From: CAZTHL01 sp964613585
Lineage (GTDB): Bacteria > Pseudomonadota > Alphaproteobacteria > DSM-16000 > Inquilinaceae
Assembly: GCA_964613585.1 (NCBI GenBank)
Contig: CAZTHL010000002.1
Location: 1 to 64,000, forward strand
DNA length: 64,000 nucleotides
Direction of reading: 5' to 3'
Shown here: piece after piece, positions 8,803 to 20,254 of the stretch
How the letters are laid out: each line of letters opens with the position of its first letter
How positions within the stretch are numbered: position 1 is the first letter of the stretch
Notes under the pieces: model-generated
What the model saw: the letters and a program-made list of their open reading frames with translations, nothing else
What the model was told of the DNA's origin: nothing
The model's database searches: none
Translations under genes and position numbers: made by a program

Positions 8803-9846
8803 TCAGGGCTGCAGCAGCATGATGCCGTGTTTGTCCGGATCGCGAACCATCAAGCCTTGAGAGTAGCCGGTCGCTGCCGCACTCAGGGTCTGCACCCCTG
8901 GCGAGACAAAGCTATGCTTCCCCTCGCGAATGGCGCCCTCGGCGGTGAACGCGTCGTCGACCGTGAGGTGGATCTGCCAATGCCACAAGTCGTTCGCCCG
9001 CGTGTCCTGCGGAGCCGATCGGCCGGTGTCCGGCGCCAGATATTCCAGCAATTCGATGCCCGGGCCATCCGGCGCGCGCAGTGTGGTGATGATCAGCCGT
9101 GCGCCGAAGACGTTGTTGAGCCGCTCCTGCTCCAGGCCATAGTTTTCGCTCCCCCCTGCGACATTAAGGCCCAGGGTGTCCCGATAGAAGCCGAGGCTTG
9201 TCTCGGTGTCGTCCACGACGATGGCGGTATGATCGATCCCCAGGAAAAGTCGGTCGCCGCGCTCCTGCCATCGCGGATCACCCTTGCCCGGCGGGAAGGC
9301 GATCAGCTCGAGGAAGTTGCCATTCGGGTCGCGGAAGTAGAACGCCTCGATGCCGCCCGCTGCGGCATTCCATTCGGGCAGGGTCTGCGGAGCGGTCGAG
9401 CCATGCTGCACCCCGGCTTCGCGCAGGCGGGTAAAGGCGGCGTCCATGTCGCTGACGACGATGGCAATATGCTGGAACCAGCGGTCGTTGCCACGCGTCG
9501 GCTCGGGCATCGGCCGCCCGGTGTCCGGCGCCAGGAAGTCGATAAGCTCGATGTGCTCATCGCCGAGCCTCATGCGCACCATGCGCACCCGCGCACCAAA
9601 CACGCCGACGAGGCGCGAGAAGTCGGTGCTGGCGATCTCCACATCGGCGACCGGCTCGAAGCCGAGCACGTCGCGATAGAACGGCACCGACCGGTCCATG
9701 TCCGCGACGGTGATGCCGACGGCGTCGACCGCGCGCACCATCTGGGCCGCTGCGGGTGCAGCCGCCAGGAGGATCATGGTGCCCAGCAGCAGGATGGCTG
9801 AGCCGGCAGCGATGCGGATCCGTAGGCGTGAGACGGCAGCCGTCAC
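8803..9846 (-). CDS. Exported protein with two VOC (glyoxalase/dioxygenase-fold) domains
   Basis: 347 residues beginning with a basic region and signal peptide (AILLLGTMILLAAAPAAAQ). VOC domain 1 spans ~36-185 (VGITVADMDRSVPFYRDVLGFEP ... HIAIVVSDM ... FYFRDPNGNFLELIAF, read as separate motifs) and domain 2 spans ~205-345 (DHTAIVVDDTETSLGFYRDT ... GIELLEYLAPDTGR ... DPDKHGIMLL). The H and E positions are those that often bind a divalent metal. VOC enzymes include lyases, isomerases and dioxygenases, usually cytoplasmic; a secreted one is unusual. The GTG start at 9846 is only 2 bp after the GMC stop codon, which implies translational coupling and a shared pathway. The reaction is unknown. Confidence 0.85.
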   Translation of the reverse strand: MTAAVSRLRIRIAAGSAILLLGTMILLAAAPAAAQMVRAVDAVGITVADMDRSVPFYRDVLGFEPVADVEIASTDFSRLVGVFGARVRMVRMRLGDEHIELIDFLAPDTGRPMPEPTRGNDRWFQHIAIVVSDMDAAFTRLREAGVQHGSTAPQTLPEWNAAAGGIEAFYFRDPNGNFLELIAFPPGKGDPRWQERGDRLFLGIDHTAIVVDDTETSLGFYRDTLGLNVAGGSENYGLEQERLNNVFGARLIITTLRAPDGPGIELLEYLAPDTGRSAPQDTRANDLWHWQIHLTVDDAFTAEGAIREGKHSFVSPGVQTLSAAATGYSQGLMVRDPDKHGIMLLQP

Positions 9847-9848
9847 GA

Positions 9849-11399
9849 TCAGGCACCTCGTTCAAGCCGACCGGCCAGGTGGTTTCCGATCCGAAGCGCG
9901 TTGGCGATGATGGTGAGGGTCGGGTTCACCGAGGCGCTCGAAGGGAAAAAGCTGGAGTCAACGACATACAGGTTGTCGACCTCGTGCGCCCTGCAATCGA
10001 GGTCGAGCGCCGAGGTCGCGGGGTCCGGGCCGAAGCGGATGGTGCCGCACTGGTGAGCCGTGCCGGCGATGGGAATGCGCTTGCCGAGATAGGTCTCCCG
10101 CGGGATCAGCGTCGGCTCGCAGCGGGCGCCGCGCAGCAGCGACTTCAGCTTCTCCAGCAGTCGCCGGTGCGGCTCGACGTTGGTGTCGGTGTAGCTGATC
10201 CGGATCGAGCCGTCGTGCAGGGTGACCCGGTTCTCCGGCAGCGGCAGATCCTCCGTCGTCGCCCAGAAGTCGAGGCTGTGCAGCGCCAGCTTCTCGAGCG
10301 CCATGCCGGGCAGCAGGCCGTGGGTCTCGCCCTTGAACATCTCGGGCTGGGTCTTGCCCAACATCTGCAGATGGCCGAGCGGATGCTCGTAATCGTCGGC
10401 GCCGAAGTAGAAGTCGTTGAGGCCGAGCGTCTTCTGGAACTGTGTCGGGTTCGGCGTCGTCGACAGCGCCAGCATCGCCGAGTTGTTGTGGCACATATAG
10501 TGTCGGCCGACCACGTCGGAGCCGTTGGCGAGCCCGCGCGGGTGCGCGTTGTTGGCCGAGCGCAGCAGCAGCGCGGCGGAATTGATTGCCCCGCAGGCCA
10601 CCACAACGACGTCGCCGCGGTAGGTCTCGGTGCCGTTGCCGCGGCGCACGACCACCCCGGTGACCTCGCGGCCCGAGCGGCTCGTCTCCAGCCGCTCCAC
10701 AAGGCTGTCGGTCATCAGCGTGACGTTGGGATGCTCGAGCGCTGGCCGGACACAGGCGATGTGCGCATCGGCCTTGGCATCGACGAGGCACGGGAAGCCG
10801 TCACAGGTGTCGCACCGGATGCAGGGGCTCGACGGCCGGTCCTGCTCCAGAAGCTTGATGCCAACCGGCAGAGGAAACGGGCGATGCCCCAGCCGCTCCA
10901 GATCGTCACACAGCTGCTGGATGCGCGGCTCGTGGCTGAGCGGCGGAAAAGGGTAGGGGTCGTCCGAAAGCGGCTCGGTCGGATCGGCGCCACGCTCGCC
11001 GTGCACCGAGTAAAGCTGCTCGGCCTTCGTGTACCAAGGCGCGAAATCGGCATAGGTAAGGGGCCATGCCGGCGACACGCCGTCCTTGTGCCTTACCTCG
11101 CCGAAGTCCTTCTCTCGCATGCGCAGCAGCACGGCACCGTAGACCTTGGTGTTGCCGCCGACGACGTAGTGAATGCCCGGGTGGAATGTCCGGCCGGTCT
11201 TGTCGGTCCAAGTCTCGTCGGCCTTGTACTTGTTGTCGACGAAGACCGCGCTCGAGCGCCAATTGTCCTTCTCACGCGGCAGATAGCCGCCGCGCTCCAG
11301 GAGCAGGATTTTTCTACCGCTTGGCGCCAGGGCGTGGGCGAGCGTGCCGCCGCCGGCGCCGCTGCCGATGATGATGACGTCGTGCCGGGTGTCGGGCAT
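9849..11399 (-). CDS. GMC-family FAD-dependent oxidoreductase
   Basis: 516 residues. The N-terminus carries the FAD dinucleotide fold (DVIIIGSGAGGGTLAHALA, then LLLERGGY) and GGNTKVYGAVLLR. The C-terminus has the GMC active-site regions: a histidine in GTAHQCGTIRFG and an asparagine in NPTLTIIANALR. GMC enzymes oxidise alcohols or sugar carbons. A cysteine cluster (CIRCDTCDGFPC, ~193-204) is conserved in one bacterial GMC subgroup and may be a structural metal site. The ATG at 11399 is chosen over one at 11426 because AGGA sits 6 bp before it and the FAD fold begins at residue 7. The VOC gene follows after 2 bp. The substrate may be a sugar given the GH63 and SDR genes upstream (inference). 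Confidence 0.9.
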   Translation of the reverse strand: MPDTRHDVIIIGSGAGGGTLAHALAPSGRKILLLERGGYLPREKDNWRSSAVFVDNKYKADETWTDKTGRTFHPGIHYVVGGNTKVYGAVLLRMREKDFGEVRHKDGVSPAWPLTYADFAPWYTKAEQLYSVHGERGADPTEPLSDDPYPFPPLSHEPRIQQLCDDLERLGHRPFPLPVGIKLLEQDRPSSPCIRCDTCDGFPCLVDAKADAHIACVRPALEHPNVTLMTDSLVERLETSRSGREVTGVVVRRGNGTETYRGDVVVVACGAINSAALLLRSANNAHPRGLANGSDVVGRHYMCHNNSAMLALSTTPNPTQFQKTLGLNDFYFGADDYEHPLGHLQMLGKTQPEMFKGETHGLLPGMALEKLALHSLDFWATTEDLPLPENRVTLHDGSIRISYTDTNVEPHRRLLEKLKSLLRGARCEPTLIPRETYLGKRIPIAGTAHQCGTIRFGPDPATSALDLDCRAHEVDNLYVVDSSFFPSSASVNPTLTIIANALRIGNHLAGRLERGA

Positions 11400-11579
11400 G
11401 AGGGGTCCTGGAATGCGCGTCTTCACACGGCCTCGAGCGGGCCGGTCGACAAGCCGCTCTTACGCCGCCAGGGAGGTAGCGGCAAGCGCGCCGGCGGACA
11501 GCTCACTTGCGATCACGACCGCGTGGGTCTGCGGGCCGGCCGTGGCCGCCCCCGTGCCCGGCCGGTCTTGTGGTCGCCG

Positions 11580-12440
11580 TCAGCCGCCCGCCTCAAAGCC
11601 CGGATACAGCGTCATGCCGCCGTCCACGTAGAGCGTCGTTCCGGTGATGTAATCGCTGTCGTCGGAGGCGAGAAACACGGCGGCGCGGGCAATGTCGTCC
11701 GGCTCGCCGATCCGCTTGTACGGGACCAGCTTCATCAGCTCGTTGTAGGCGGCCTCGGTGCCCCACGCCTCGACATTGATGGGGGTGCGGATCGCGCCCG
11801 GAGAGATGCTGTTCACCCTGATCCTGAGCGGCGCCACCTCCTGCGCCACCGACTTCATCATCAGCATGACGCCACCCTTGGACGCCGCATAGTTCACATG
11901 CCCGGCCCATGGGATGACGTCGTGGACCGAGCTCATGCACAGGATCTTGCCGAGCGCGCACGACACCTCAGGGCGAGGTCCGCGACGCTTGAACTCGCGC
12001 ACCGCCTCGCGCATGCACAGAAACTGGCCGGTCATGTTGACCTGGATCACCATGCTCCACTGGTCGAGTGTCATCTCGTCGAAGGCGACGTCGCGCTGTA
12101 GCCCGGCATTGGCGACCAGGATGTCGATGGTCCCGAAGCGGGCGCGCACCGCCTCGAACATGGACAGCACCTCGCCCTCGTCGGCGACGTTGGCCTGATG
12201 GGCGAAGGCGTCGCCGCCGGCCTGCCGGATCTCCTCGACCACCTCCTCGGCCCGCTCGGGCCCGGAACGATAGTTCACGCAGACATCGGCGCCGGCCTGG
12301 CCGAGCCCGATGGCGACCGCCTTGCCGATGCCCGAGCTGCCGCCGGTCACCAGGGCCTTCTGGCCCTTCAGGCAGACATGAACTCCACGCGGCACGCGCT
12401 GCGGCCCCTCGGCATGATCGCCGTCGTGATGAGGGCTCAT
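11580..12440 (-). CDS. SDR-family oxidoreductase, glucose 1-dehydrogenase-like
   Basis: 286 residues of a classical short-chain dehydrogenase. After a ~25-residue histidine/charged leader, it shows the NAD(P) loop VTGGSSGIGKAVAIG, NAG (VANAGLQ), the catalytic YAASK and the PG motif SISPGAIRTPIN. The arrangement and sequence LKGQKALVTGGSSGIG resemble bacterial enzymes annotated as glucose 1-dehydrogenase, which oxidise beta-D-glucose to gluconolactone; this specificity is a family resemblance only. Translation could start at the later GTG/ATG nearer the Rossmann fold. GH63 is 35 bp upstream and GMC ~180 bp downstream, all on the same strand. Confidence 0.9.
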   Translation of the reverse strand: MSPHHDGDHAEGPQRVPRGVHVCLKGQKALVTGGSSGIGKAVAIGLGQAGADVCVNYRSGPERAEEVVEEIRQAGGDAFAHQANVADEGEVLSMFEAVRARFGTIDILVANAGLQRDVAFDEMTLDQWSMVIQVNMTGQFLCMREAVREFKRRGPRPEVSCALGKILCMSSVHDVIPWAGHVNYAASKGGVMLMMKSVAQEVAPLRIRVNSISPGAIRTPINVEAWGTEAAYNELMKLVPYKRIGEPDDIARAAVFLASDDSDYITGTTLYVDGGMTLYPGFEAGG

Positions 12441-12475
12441 GGGCTTCAGGCTCCTCCTTGGTGTCCGGCGCCGGG

Positions 12476-15130
12476 TTAGGGTCGGAAGCCGGGCTGCAGC
12501 AGCATGGCGATCAGCCCGGTCCAGCCGGTCTGGTGCGAGGCACCGACCCCTCGACCGCTGTCTCCATGGAAATATTCATAGAACGGGATGTGGTCCCGGA
12601 AATGCGGGTCGGCCTGAAACTTGTCAGTGTGTCCAAACACGGCCCGCCGCCCGTCCGGATCCTTCAGGAAGATACGGCACAAGCGCCGGCGCACCTCCTC
12701 GGCCGCCTCGCGGATCGTGACGAAGTGGCCGGAGCCGGTCGGGCATTCGATCTTGAAGTCATCTCCGTAATAGTGGTGAAACTTCATCATGGATTCGAAC
12801 AAGAGGTAGTTCACCGGAAACCAGATCGGCCCGCGCCAGTTCGAGTTGCCGCCGAACATGTACGTGTCCGACTCCGCCGGCGTGTAGCGCACGGTGAGCG
12901 CGCTGCCGTCGCAGTCGAAGCAGTAGGGTGTGTCGCGATGCTCGCGTGACAGGGCACGGATCCCGTAATCGGACAGGAACTCGGACTCGTTCAGCATCCG
13001 GCGGAACAGCCGCTTCATCCGATGACCGCGCAGCATCGAGAGCAGATGCGTGCCGCCGACGCCCGGCTCCTCCCAACGCGATACCATGTCGGCGAGGTCG
13101 GGGCGATAGCGCAGGAACCAGCGCATGCGCCGGCGAAAATTGGGCAGGCGCTCGAGCTCGGCGTCCTCCAGCACCTCGACCGCGAACAACGGGATCAGGC
13201 CAACCATGGAACGGATCCTGAGCCGGATCGGTGCCCCGTGCGGCGGGTTCAGGACATCGTAGTAGAAGCCGTCCTCCTGATCCCACAGGCCGATGCCGCC
13301 GCGCCCCTTCTCGGTCGTCGCCAGCGCGATGTGCAGGAAGTGCTCGAAGAACTTGGTGGCGATATCCTCGTAAACCTCGTTATGCAGCGCCAGCTCGAGG
13401 GCGATGCGCAGCAGGTTGAGGCAGTACATGGCCATCCAGGCGGTGCCGTCGGCCTGGTCGATATGGCCCCCGGTCGGCAGCTCGGCGCTGCGGTCGAACA
13501 CACCGATGTTGTCGAGGCCAAGAAAGCCGCCCTCGAAGACATTGTCGCCGAACTTGTCCTTCTTGTTCACCCACCAGGTGAAGTTCAGCAGCAGCTTGTG
13601 GAAGATTCGCTCGAGGAACTTGATGTCGCCCTGGCCGCCGCGCTGGTGCCGGTCGATCTGGTAGACCCGCCAGGTGGCCCAGGCATGGACCGGCGGATTG
13701 ACGTCGCCGAAGTTCCATTCGTAGGCGGGCAGCTGCCCATTTGCATGAGCATACCATTCCCGAGTGAACAGCACGAGCTGACCCTTGGCGAACTCCGGAT
13801 CGACCAGCGCCAGCGGCAGGCAATGAAAGGCCGAGTCCCAGGCCGCGAACCAGGGATACTCCCACTTGTCCGGCATCGACAGGATGTCGGCGTTGTTCAC
13901 GTGCTCCCAATCGGCGTTGCGGCCCCGGCGGCGTTGCGGCGGCGGAGCGGGTTGTGTCGGATCGCCGTTCAGCCACTCTGGGATATCGTAGTAGTAGAAC
14001 TGCTTGCCCCAGATCATGCCGGCCAGGGCCTGGCGTTGCACCCGACGCGCATCCTCATCCTCGACGTCCGCCTGGATCGCCGCGAAATACTCGTCGGCCT
14101 CGTGGCGGCGCTGCTCGACCATGGCATCGAAGCCCCCGAACGGGTCCTCGTGGGGGTCCTTGCTCAGGCGAACGCGCACGACGACCGCCTGGCCGCCGCC
14201 CGGCACCTCGAGACGGTAGCGCGCCGCCGCCTTCGTGCCTCTTCCGTCGGCCCGGACTGCGCCGTCATCGCCGTGCACAATGAGGTCGTTGATGCCGTCC
14301 TTGAAGCTGCCGATGGCATGGCGTGCCCCGTAGAGCCGCCGCACATTCGTCTCGTTGTCGCAAAAAAGTATGGGCGGAGCGCCCTCGCAGTACCAGTGAA
14401 AGACGCCGAGCTTTTCGTGCTCCGCGACCAACGCCCCGTCGCCAGTCTGACGCAAACCCGGCTTCGGCGCATCCAGGTGCCAGGCCCAGGTATTCCGAAA
14501 GAACAGCTGCGGCAGGACGTGAAGTGGCGCCGGGTCCGGCCCGTGATTGCTGACGGTGATCCGCATCAGGATGTCGTCGGTCACCGCCTTGGCGTGCTCC
14601 ACGACCACATCGAAGTAGCGGTCGTCGGCGAAGACACCGGTGTCGATCAGCTCGAACTCCGGATCGAGCTTGCCGCGGCGCCGATTTTCCTCGATCAGCC
14701 AACCGTAGGGAAATTCCGCTTGCGGGTATTTGTACAGATATTTCAGGTAAGAGTGGGTCGGTGTTGCATCGAGATAGTAATAATGCTCCTTGACGTCCTC
14801 ACCGTGATTGCCCTCAGGCCCGGTCAGGCCGAACAGCCGCTCCTTGAGGATCGGATCCCGCTCGTTCCATAGGGCCAGCGACAGGCAAAGCCGCTGAAGC
14901 ACATCGCTGACGCCGGCGAGGCCGTCCTCGCCCCAGCGATAGGCGCGGCTGCGCGCGTGGTCGTGCGGGAAATAGGACCAGGCATTGCCGTCGTGGCTGT
15001 AGTCCTCCCGCACGGTCCCCCATTGCCGCTCGCTCAAGTACGGTCCCCAGCGGCGCCATTTGCGCTCCTTGCGATCGGCTTCGGCGAGGCGCCGATGCTC
15101 GGCGGTGTCCGGCGCGGCGTCGGTCGGCAT
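12476..15130 (-). CDS. GH63-type (MGH1-like) alpha-glucosidase
   Basis: 884 residues with no signal peptide, so probably cytoplasmic. The C-terminal ~450 residues are an (alpha/alpha)6 barrel of the GH63/MGH1-like type, with WFAAWDSAFHCLPLALVDPEFA, YEWNFGDVNPPVHAWA, GLWDQEDGFYYDVL and WRGPIWFPVNYLL. The N-terminal ~350 residues are the beta-rich accessory domain (EDYSHDGNAWSYFPHDHARS). GH63 enzymes release glucose or related sugars from alpha-linked glycosides such as oligosaccharides or glycosylglycerates. As first gene of the minus-strand run it would supply free sugar for the SDR and GMC enzymes behind it (inference). Length is typical for bacterial proteins of this group. Confidence 0.88.
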   Translation of the reverse strand: MPTDAAPDTAEHRRLAEADRKERKWRRWGPYLSERQWGTVREDYSHDGNAWSYFPHDHARSRAYRWGEDGLAGVSDVLQRLCLSLALWNERDPILKERLFGLTGPEGNHGEDVKEHYYYLDATPTHSYLKYLYKYPQAEFPYGWLIEENRRRGKLDPEFELIDTGVFADDRYFDVVVEHAKAVTDDILMRITVSNHGPDPAPLHVLPQLFFRNTWAWHLDAPKPGLRQTGDGALVAEHEKLGVFHWYCEGAPPILFCDNETNVRRLYGARHAIGSFKDGINDLIVHGDDGAVRADGRGTKAAARYRLEVPGGGQAVVVRVRLSKDPHEDPFGGFDAMVEQRRHEADEYFAAIQADVEDEDARRVQRQALAGMIWGKQFYYYDIPEWLNGDPTQPAPPPQRRRGRNADWEHVNNADILSMPDKWEYPWFAAWDSAFHCLPLALVDPEFAKGQLVLFTREWYAHANGQLPAYEWNFGDVNPPVHAWATWRVYQIDRHQRGGQGDIKFLERIFHKLLLNFTWWVNKKDKFGDNVFEGGFLGLDNIGVFDRSAELPTGGHIDQADGTAWMAMYCLNLLRIALELALHNEVYEDIATKFFEHFLHIALATTEKGRGGIGLWDQEDGFYYDVLNPPHGAPIRLRIRSMVGLIPLFAVEVLEDAELERLPNFRRRMRWFLRYRPDLADMVSRWEEPGVGGTHLLSMLRGHRMKRLFRRMLNESEFLSDYGIRALSREHRDTPYCFDCDGSALTVRYTPAESDTYMFGGNSNWRGPIWFPVNYLLFESMMKFHHYYGDDFKIECPTGSGHFVTIREAAEEVRRRLCRIFLKDPDGRRAVFGHTDKFQADPHFRDHIPFYEYFHGDSGRGVGASHQTGWTGLIAMLLQPGFRP

Positions 15131-15220
15131 CGGGAACGTGGCCTCCTCAGGATGGTCGCCAGTCGAACCGGCCGTCTCTCGACGACCGACCGCGGCCCGG
15201 CCCAGGATGGGGTACGCGAA

Positions 15221-15255
15221 CGGAAAACGGCGCGCAACGTGGCGCGCCGTTTCCG
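15221..15255 (-). terminator. Stem-loop terminator candidate after ppdK
   Basis: A long hairpin with arms CGGAAAACGGCGCGC and GCGCGCCGTTTCCG, one bulged A and a short loop lies 25-60 bp past the ppdK stop codon and before the GH63 start. In the minus orientation the 3' arm carries TTTTCC but no long U tract follows. It probably ends the glyQ-glyS-ppdK transcript. Confidence 0.6.
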
Positions 15256-15279
15256 TCTGGCCAGAAGACCGGAGGTGGA

Positions 15280-17958
<2,679 letters not shown>

Positions 17959-18135
17959 TGTCGCTTGTCTCCCCGGGAGCTGTGCGCCGTCCCCAGCGCT
18001 TCTTGTAGGTCGAGCGGGCTCAAGATTCGGCCGACAGGGTAACCTTGAAGGGGCTCATCGGCCACCCAACGGTCCGATGCAGGCAGGCCGGATGATCTGC
18101 GCGGCGGGCGCGAACACCAAGCCCGAAAAGCGGGA

Positions 18136-20220
18136 TCAACCTTCGATTCTCGAAAAATCGGCGACCTGGTTCATCGTGCCGGTCATGGCTCCCAGCAGCG
18201 CGAGACGATTGCGCCTCAACACTGGTCGCTCGGCGTTCACGGTAACGCGGTCGAAGAAGGCGTCAACCGGCCCGCGCAACGCGGCGAGCTTGGCCATGGC
18301 CTCGCTGAAGCCGTCCGCCTTGATGAGCGGTCGGATGTCGCGCGCAGCCGCGGCAAGCGCCTCCGCGAGTGCATGCTCCTCGGGCGCGGCAAAGCTCTCG
18401 GCGCTCGGCTCGCCATAGCCGTCGACGCCGTCCTTGCGCGCCTCGATGCGCACGATGTTCGCCGCTCGCCGGTAGGCGGTCAGAAGGTTCGTTCCGTCCT
18501 CGCTGTCGAGGAACGCACGGAGGGCCTCCACCCGGGCCAGCAAACGGACGAGGTCGTCCTCGTCGCCGAGGGCGAACACGGCATCGATCAGGTCGTGACG
18601 TACCCCTTTCTCGCGAAGCGCCACCTTGAGCCGATCGGCGAAGAACGCCAGCAGATCCGCGATCACAGGCTCGGGCCGGATCCCGTCGACGTGGCGATAG
18701 AGCTCGAGCGCGTTGGCGAAGGCCGAACGCAGCGGCAGCCGCAGCCGGTTCTCGAGGATCAGCCGGATCACCCCCAGGGCGGCCCGACGCAGCGCATAGG
18801 GATCCCGGCTGCCGGTGGGCTTTTCATCGATGGCGAAGAAGCCGGCCAAGCTGTCCAGCTTGTCCGCCAGGGCCACCACGATCGAAATCGGCGCGCCCGG
18901 GCAACGATCGGTCGGCCCGAGCGGTGAGTAGTGCTCCGCAACCGCGTTCGCCACCTCGGTCGGCTCGCCGTCGTGCAGAGCATAGTAGCGTCCCATCACG
19001 CCCTGCAGCTCGGGAAACTCACCGACCATCCCGGTGGTCAGGTCGGCCTTCGCCAGACGCGCCGCGGTGCGGGCCTGCATCGGATCGGCTCCGGCCACCG
19101 ACTGGCTCAGGTCCGCGGCCAGGGCTTCCAAGCGATCGACCTTCTGATCGACGTAGCCGAGCCGGGCGTGGAAGACGATGTCGGCCAGGGCGGTCACCCG
19201 ATGCTCCAGCCGTGTCCGCCGATCCTGGTCCCAGAAAAATTTCGCGTCGGAGAGTCGTGCCCGCAGCACACGCTCGTTGCCGGCGACGACGGCGGCGCCG
19301 CCGTCGCGGGTCACCGTGTTGGCGACCATGACGAAGCGCGGCGCTACGGAGCCGTCCCGACGCAACACCGCAAAGTACTTTTGATGCGTGCGCATGGAGG
19401 TGGCCAGGACCTCCCGCGGCAGCTCCATGAACTCGTCGTCGATGCGGCCCATGTGGACCACGGGCCAGCCGGTCAGCCCGACCACCTCCTCGAGAAGATC
19501 CGGGTCCGGCATCAGGGCGAGGTCCTCCGCCGCCGTGAGCCCGGCCGCCTCATGAAGGATTTTCTGCTTGCGCTCCTCACGGTCGACGATGACGAAAGCC
19601 TTGCGCAGTCCTTCACGGTATTCCTGGAAGCTGCGCACCGGAAAGGCGGCCGGCGCCAGAAAGCGGTGCCCGCGGGCGATCGCGGAAAAGGCGAAGCGAA
19701 TGTGCGGCTCTGGCTCGAAGCCGCCGACCAGGGGACGGCCGTCGAACAGCGCCAGCACATGGTGCAGCGGGCGAACCCAGCGGAAGCGGCTTTCGCCCCA
19801 GCGCATGCTCTTTGGCCACGGCATGTTGGTCAGGGCGTGGCGGATGATCTCGACGAGCACCGTCTCCGTCGGCCGGCCGGGATGATGGATCGAGGCGAAC
19901 CAGACCCGCCCCTTGGGCGTTTCCCGCAGCTCGCACTCCTCGAGGGTCTTGCCTGTTGAGCGCAGGAAGCCGTCTATCGCGTTCGCCGGCGCGTCCTCGC
20001 GCGGGCCGCGACGCTCCTCATGGGCGTCGGGCTGGGTGGGCGGGATGCCGTCGACATGAACGATCAGCCGGCGCGGCGTGCTGCAGGCCGTGGAGGTGGT
20101 CCAGTCCAGGCCGCCCGCCTGCAGGCCGCTCTCGACGAGCCGGCTCAGATCATCGCCGGCGCGCGCCTGCATGCGCGCCGGGATTTCTTCGGAGAAGACT
20201 TCCAGCAGGAATTCCGGCAT
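18136..20220 (-). CDS. glyS: Glycyl-tRNA synthetase beta subunit
   Basis: 694 residues, typical for the beta chain of the bacterial alpha2beta2 GlyRS, which recognises tRNA-Gly. The start PEFLLEVFSEEIPARMQ is the conserved N-terminus of the family. MRWGESRFRWVRPLHHVLALF and TSMRTHQKYFAV mark the central region, and the DALV-type C-terminal anticodon-binding part is present (ALADKLDSLAGFFAI, then PYALRRAALGVIRLI). The gene begins 34 bp after glyQ ends, so the two subunits are made from one transcript, with ppdK downstream. Confidence 0.97.
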   Translation of the reverse strand: MPEFLLEVFSEEIPARMQARAGDDLSRLVESGLQAGGLDWTTSTACSTPRRLIVHVDGIPPTQPDAHEERRGPREDAPANAIDGFLRSTGKTLEECELRETPKGRVWFASIHHPGRPTETVLVEIIRHALTNMPWPKSMRWGESRFRWVRPLHHVLALFDGRPLVGGFEPEPHIRFAFSAIARGHRFLAPAAFPVRSFQEYREGLRKAFVIVDREERKQKILHEAAGLTAAEDLALMPDPDLLEEVVGLTGWPVVHMGRIDDEFMELPREVLATSMRTHQKYFAVLRRDGSVAPRFVMVANTVTRDGGAAVVAGNERVLRARLSDAKFFWDQDRRTRLEHRVTALADIVFHARLGYVDQKVDRLEALAADLSQSVAGADPMQARTAARLAKADLTTGMVGEFPELQGVMGRYYALHDGEPTEVANAVAEHYSPLGPTDRCPGAPISIVVALADKLDSLAGFFAIDEKPTGSRDPYALRRAALGVIRLILENRLRLPLRSAFANALELYRHVDGIRPEPVIADLLAFFADRLKVALREKGVRHDLIDAVFALGDEDDLVRLLARVEALRAFLDSEDGTNLLTAYRRAANIVRIEARKDGVDGYGEPSAESFAAPEEHALAEALAAAARDIRPLIKADGFSEAMAKLAALRGPVDAFFDRVTVNAERPVLRRNRLALLGAMTGTMNQVADFSRIEG

Positions 20221-20254
20221 GGGGCGTCCGTGTCCGCGGCGGATCCGACGAAGC

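Noticed and set aside
9756..12101. A 781-codon open frame on the plus strand opposite the GMC and SDR genes
   Set aside because: It is the antisense shadow of two certain genes in GC-rich DNA; its translation is arginine/histidine-rich with no family motifs.
13022..14872. A 616-codon plus-strand frame opposite GH63
   Set aside because: Antisense shadow without recognisable features.
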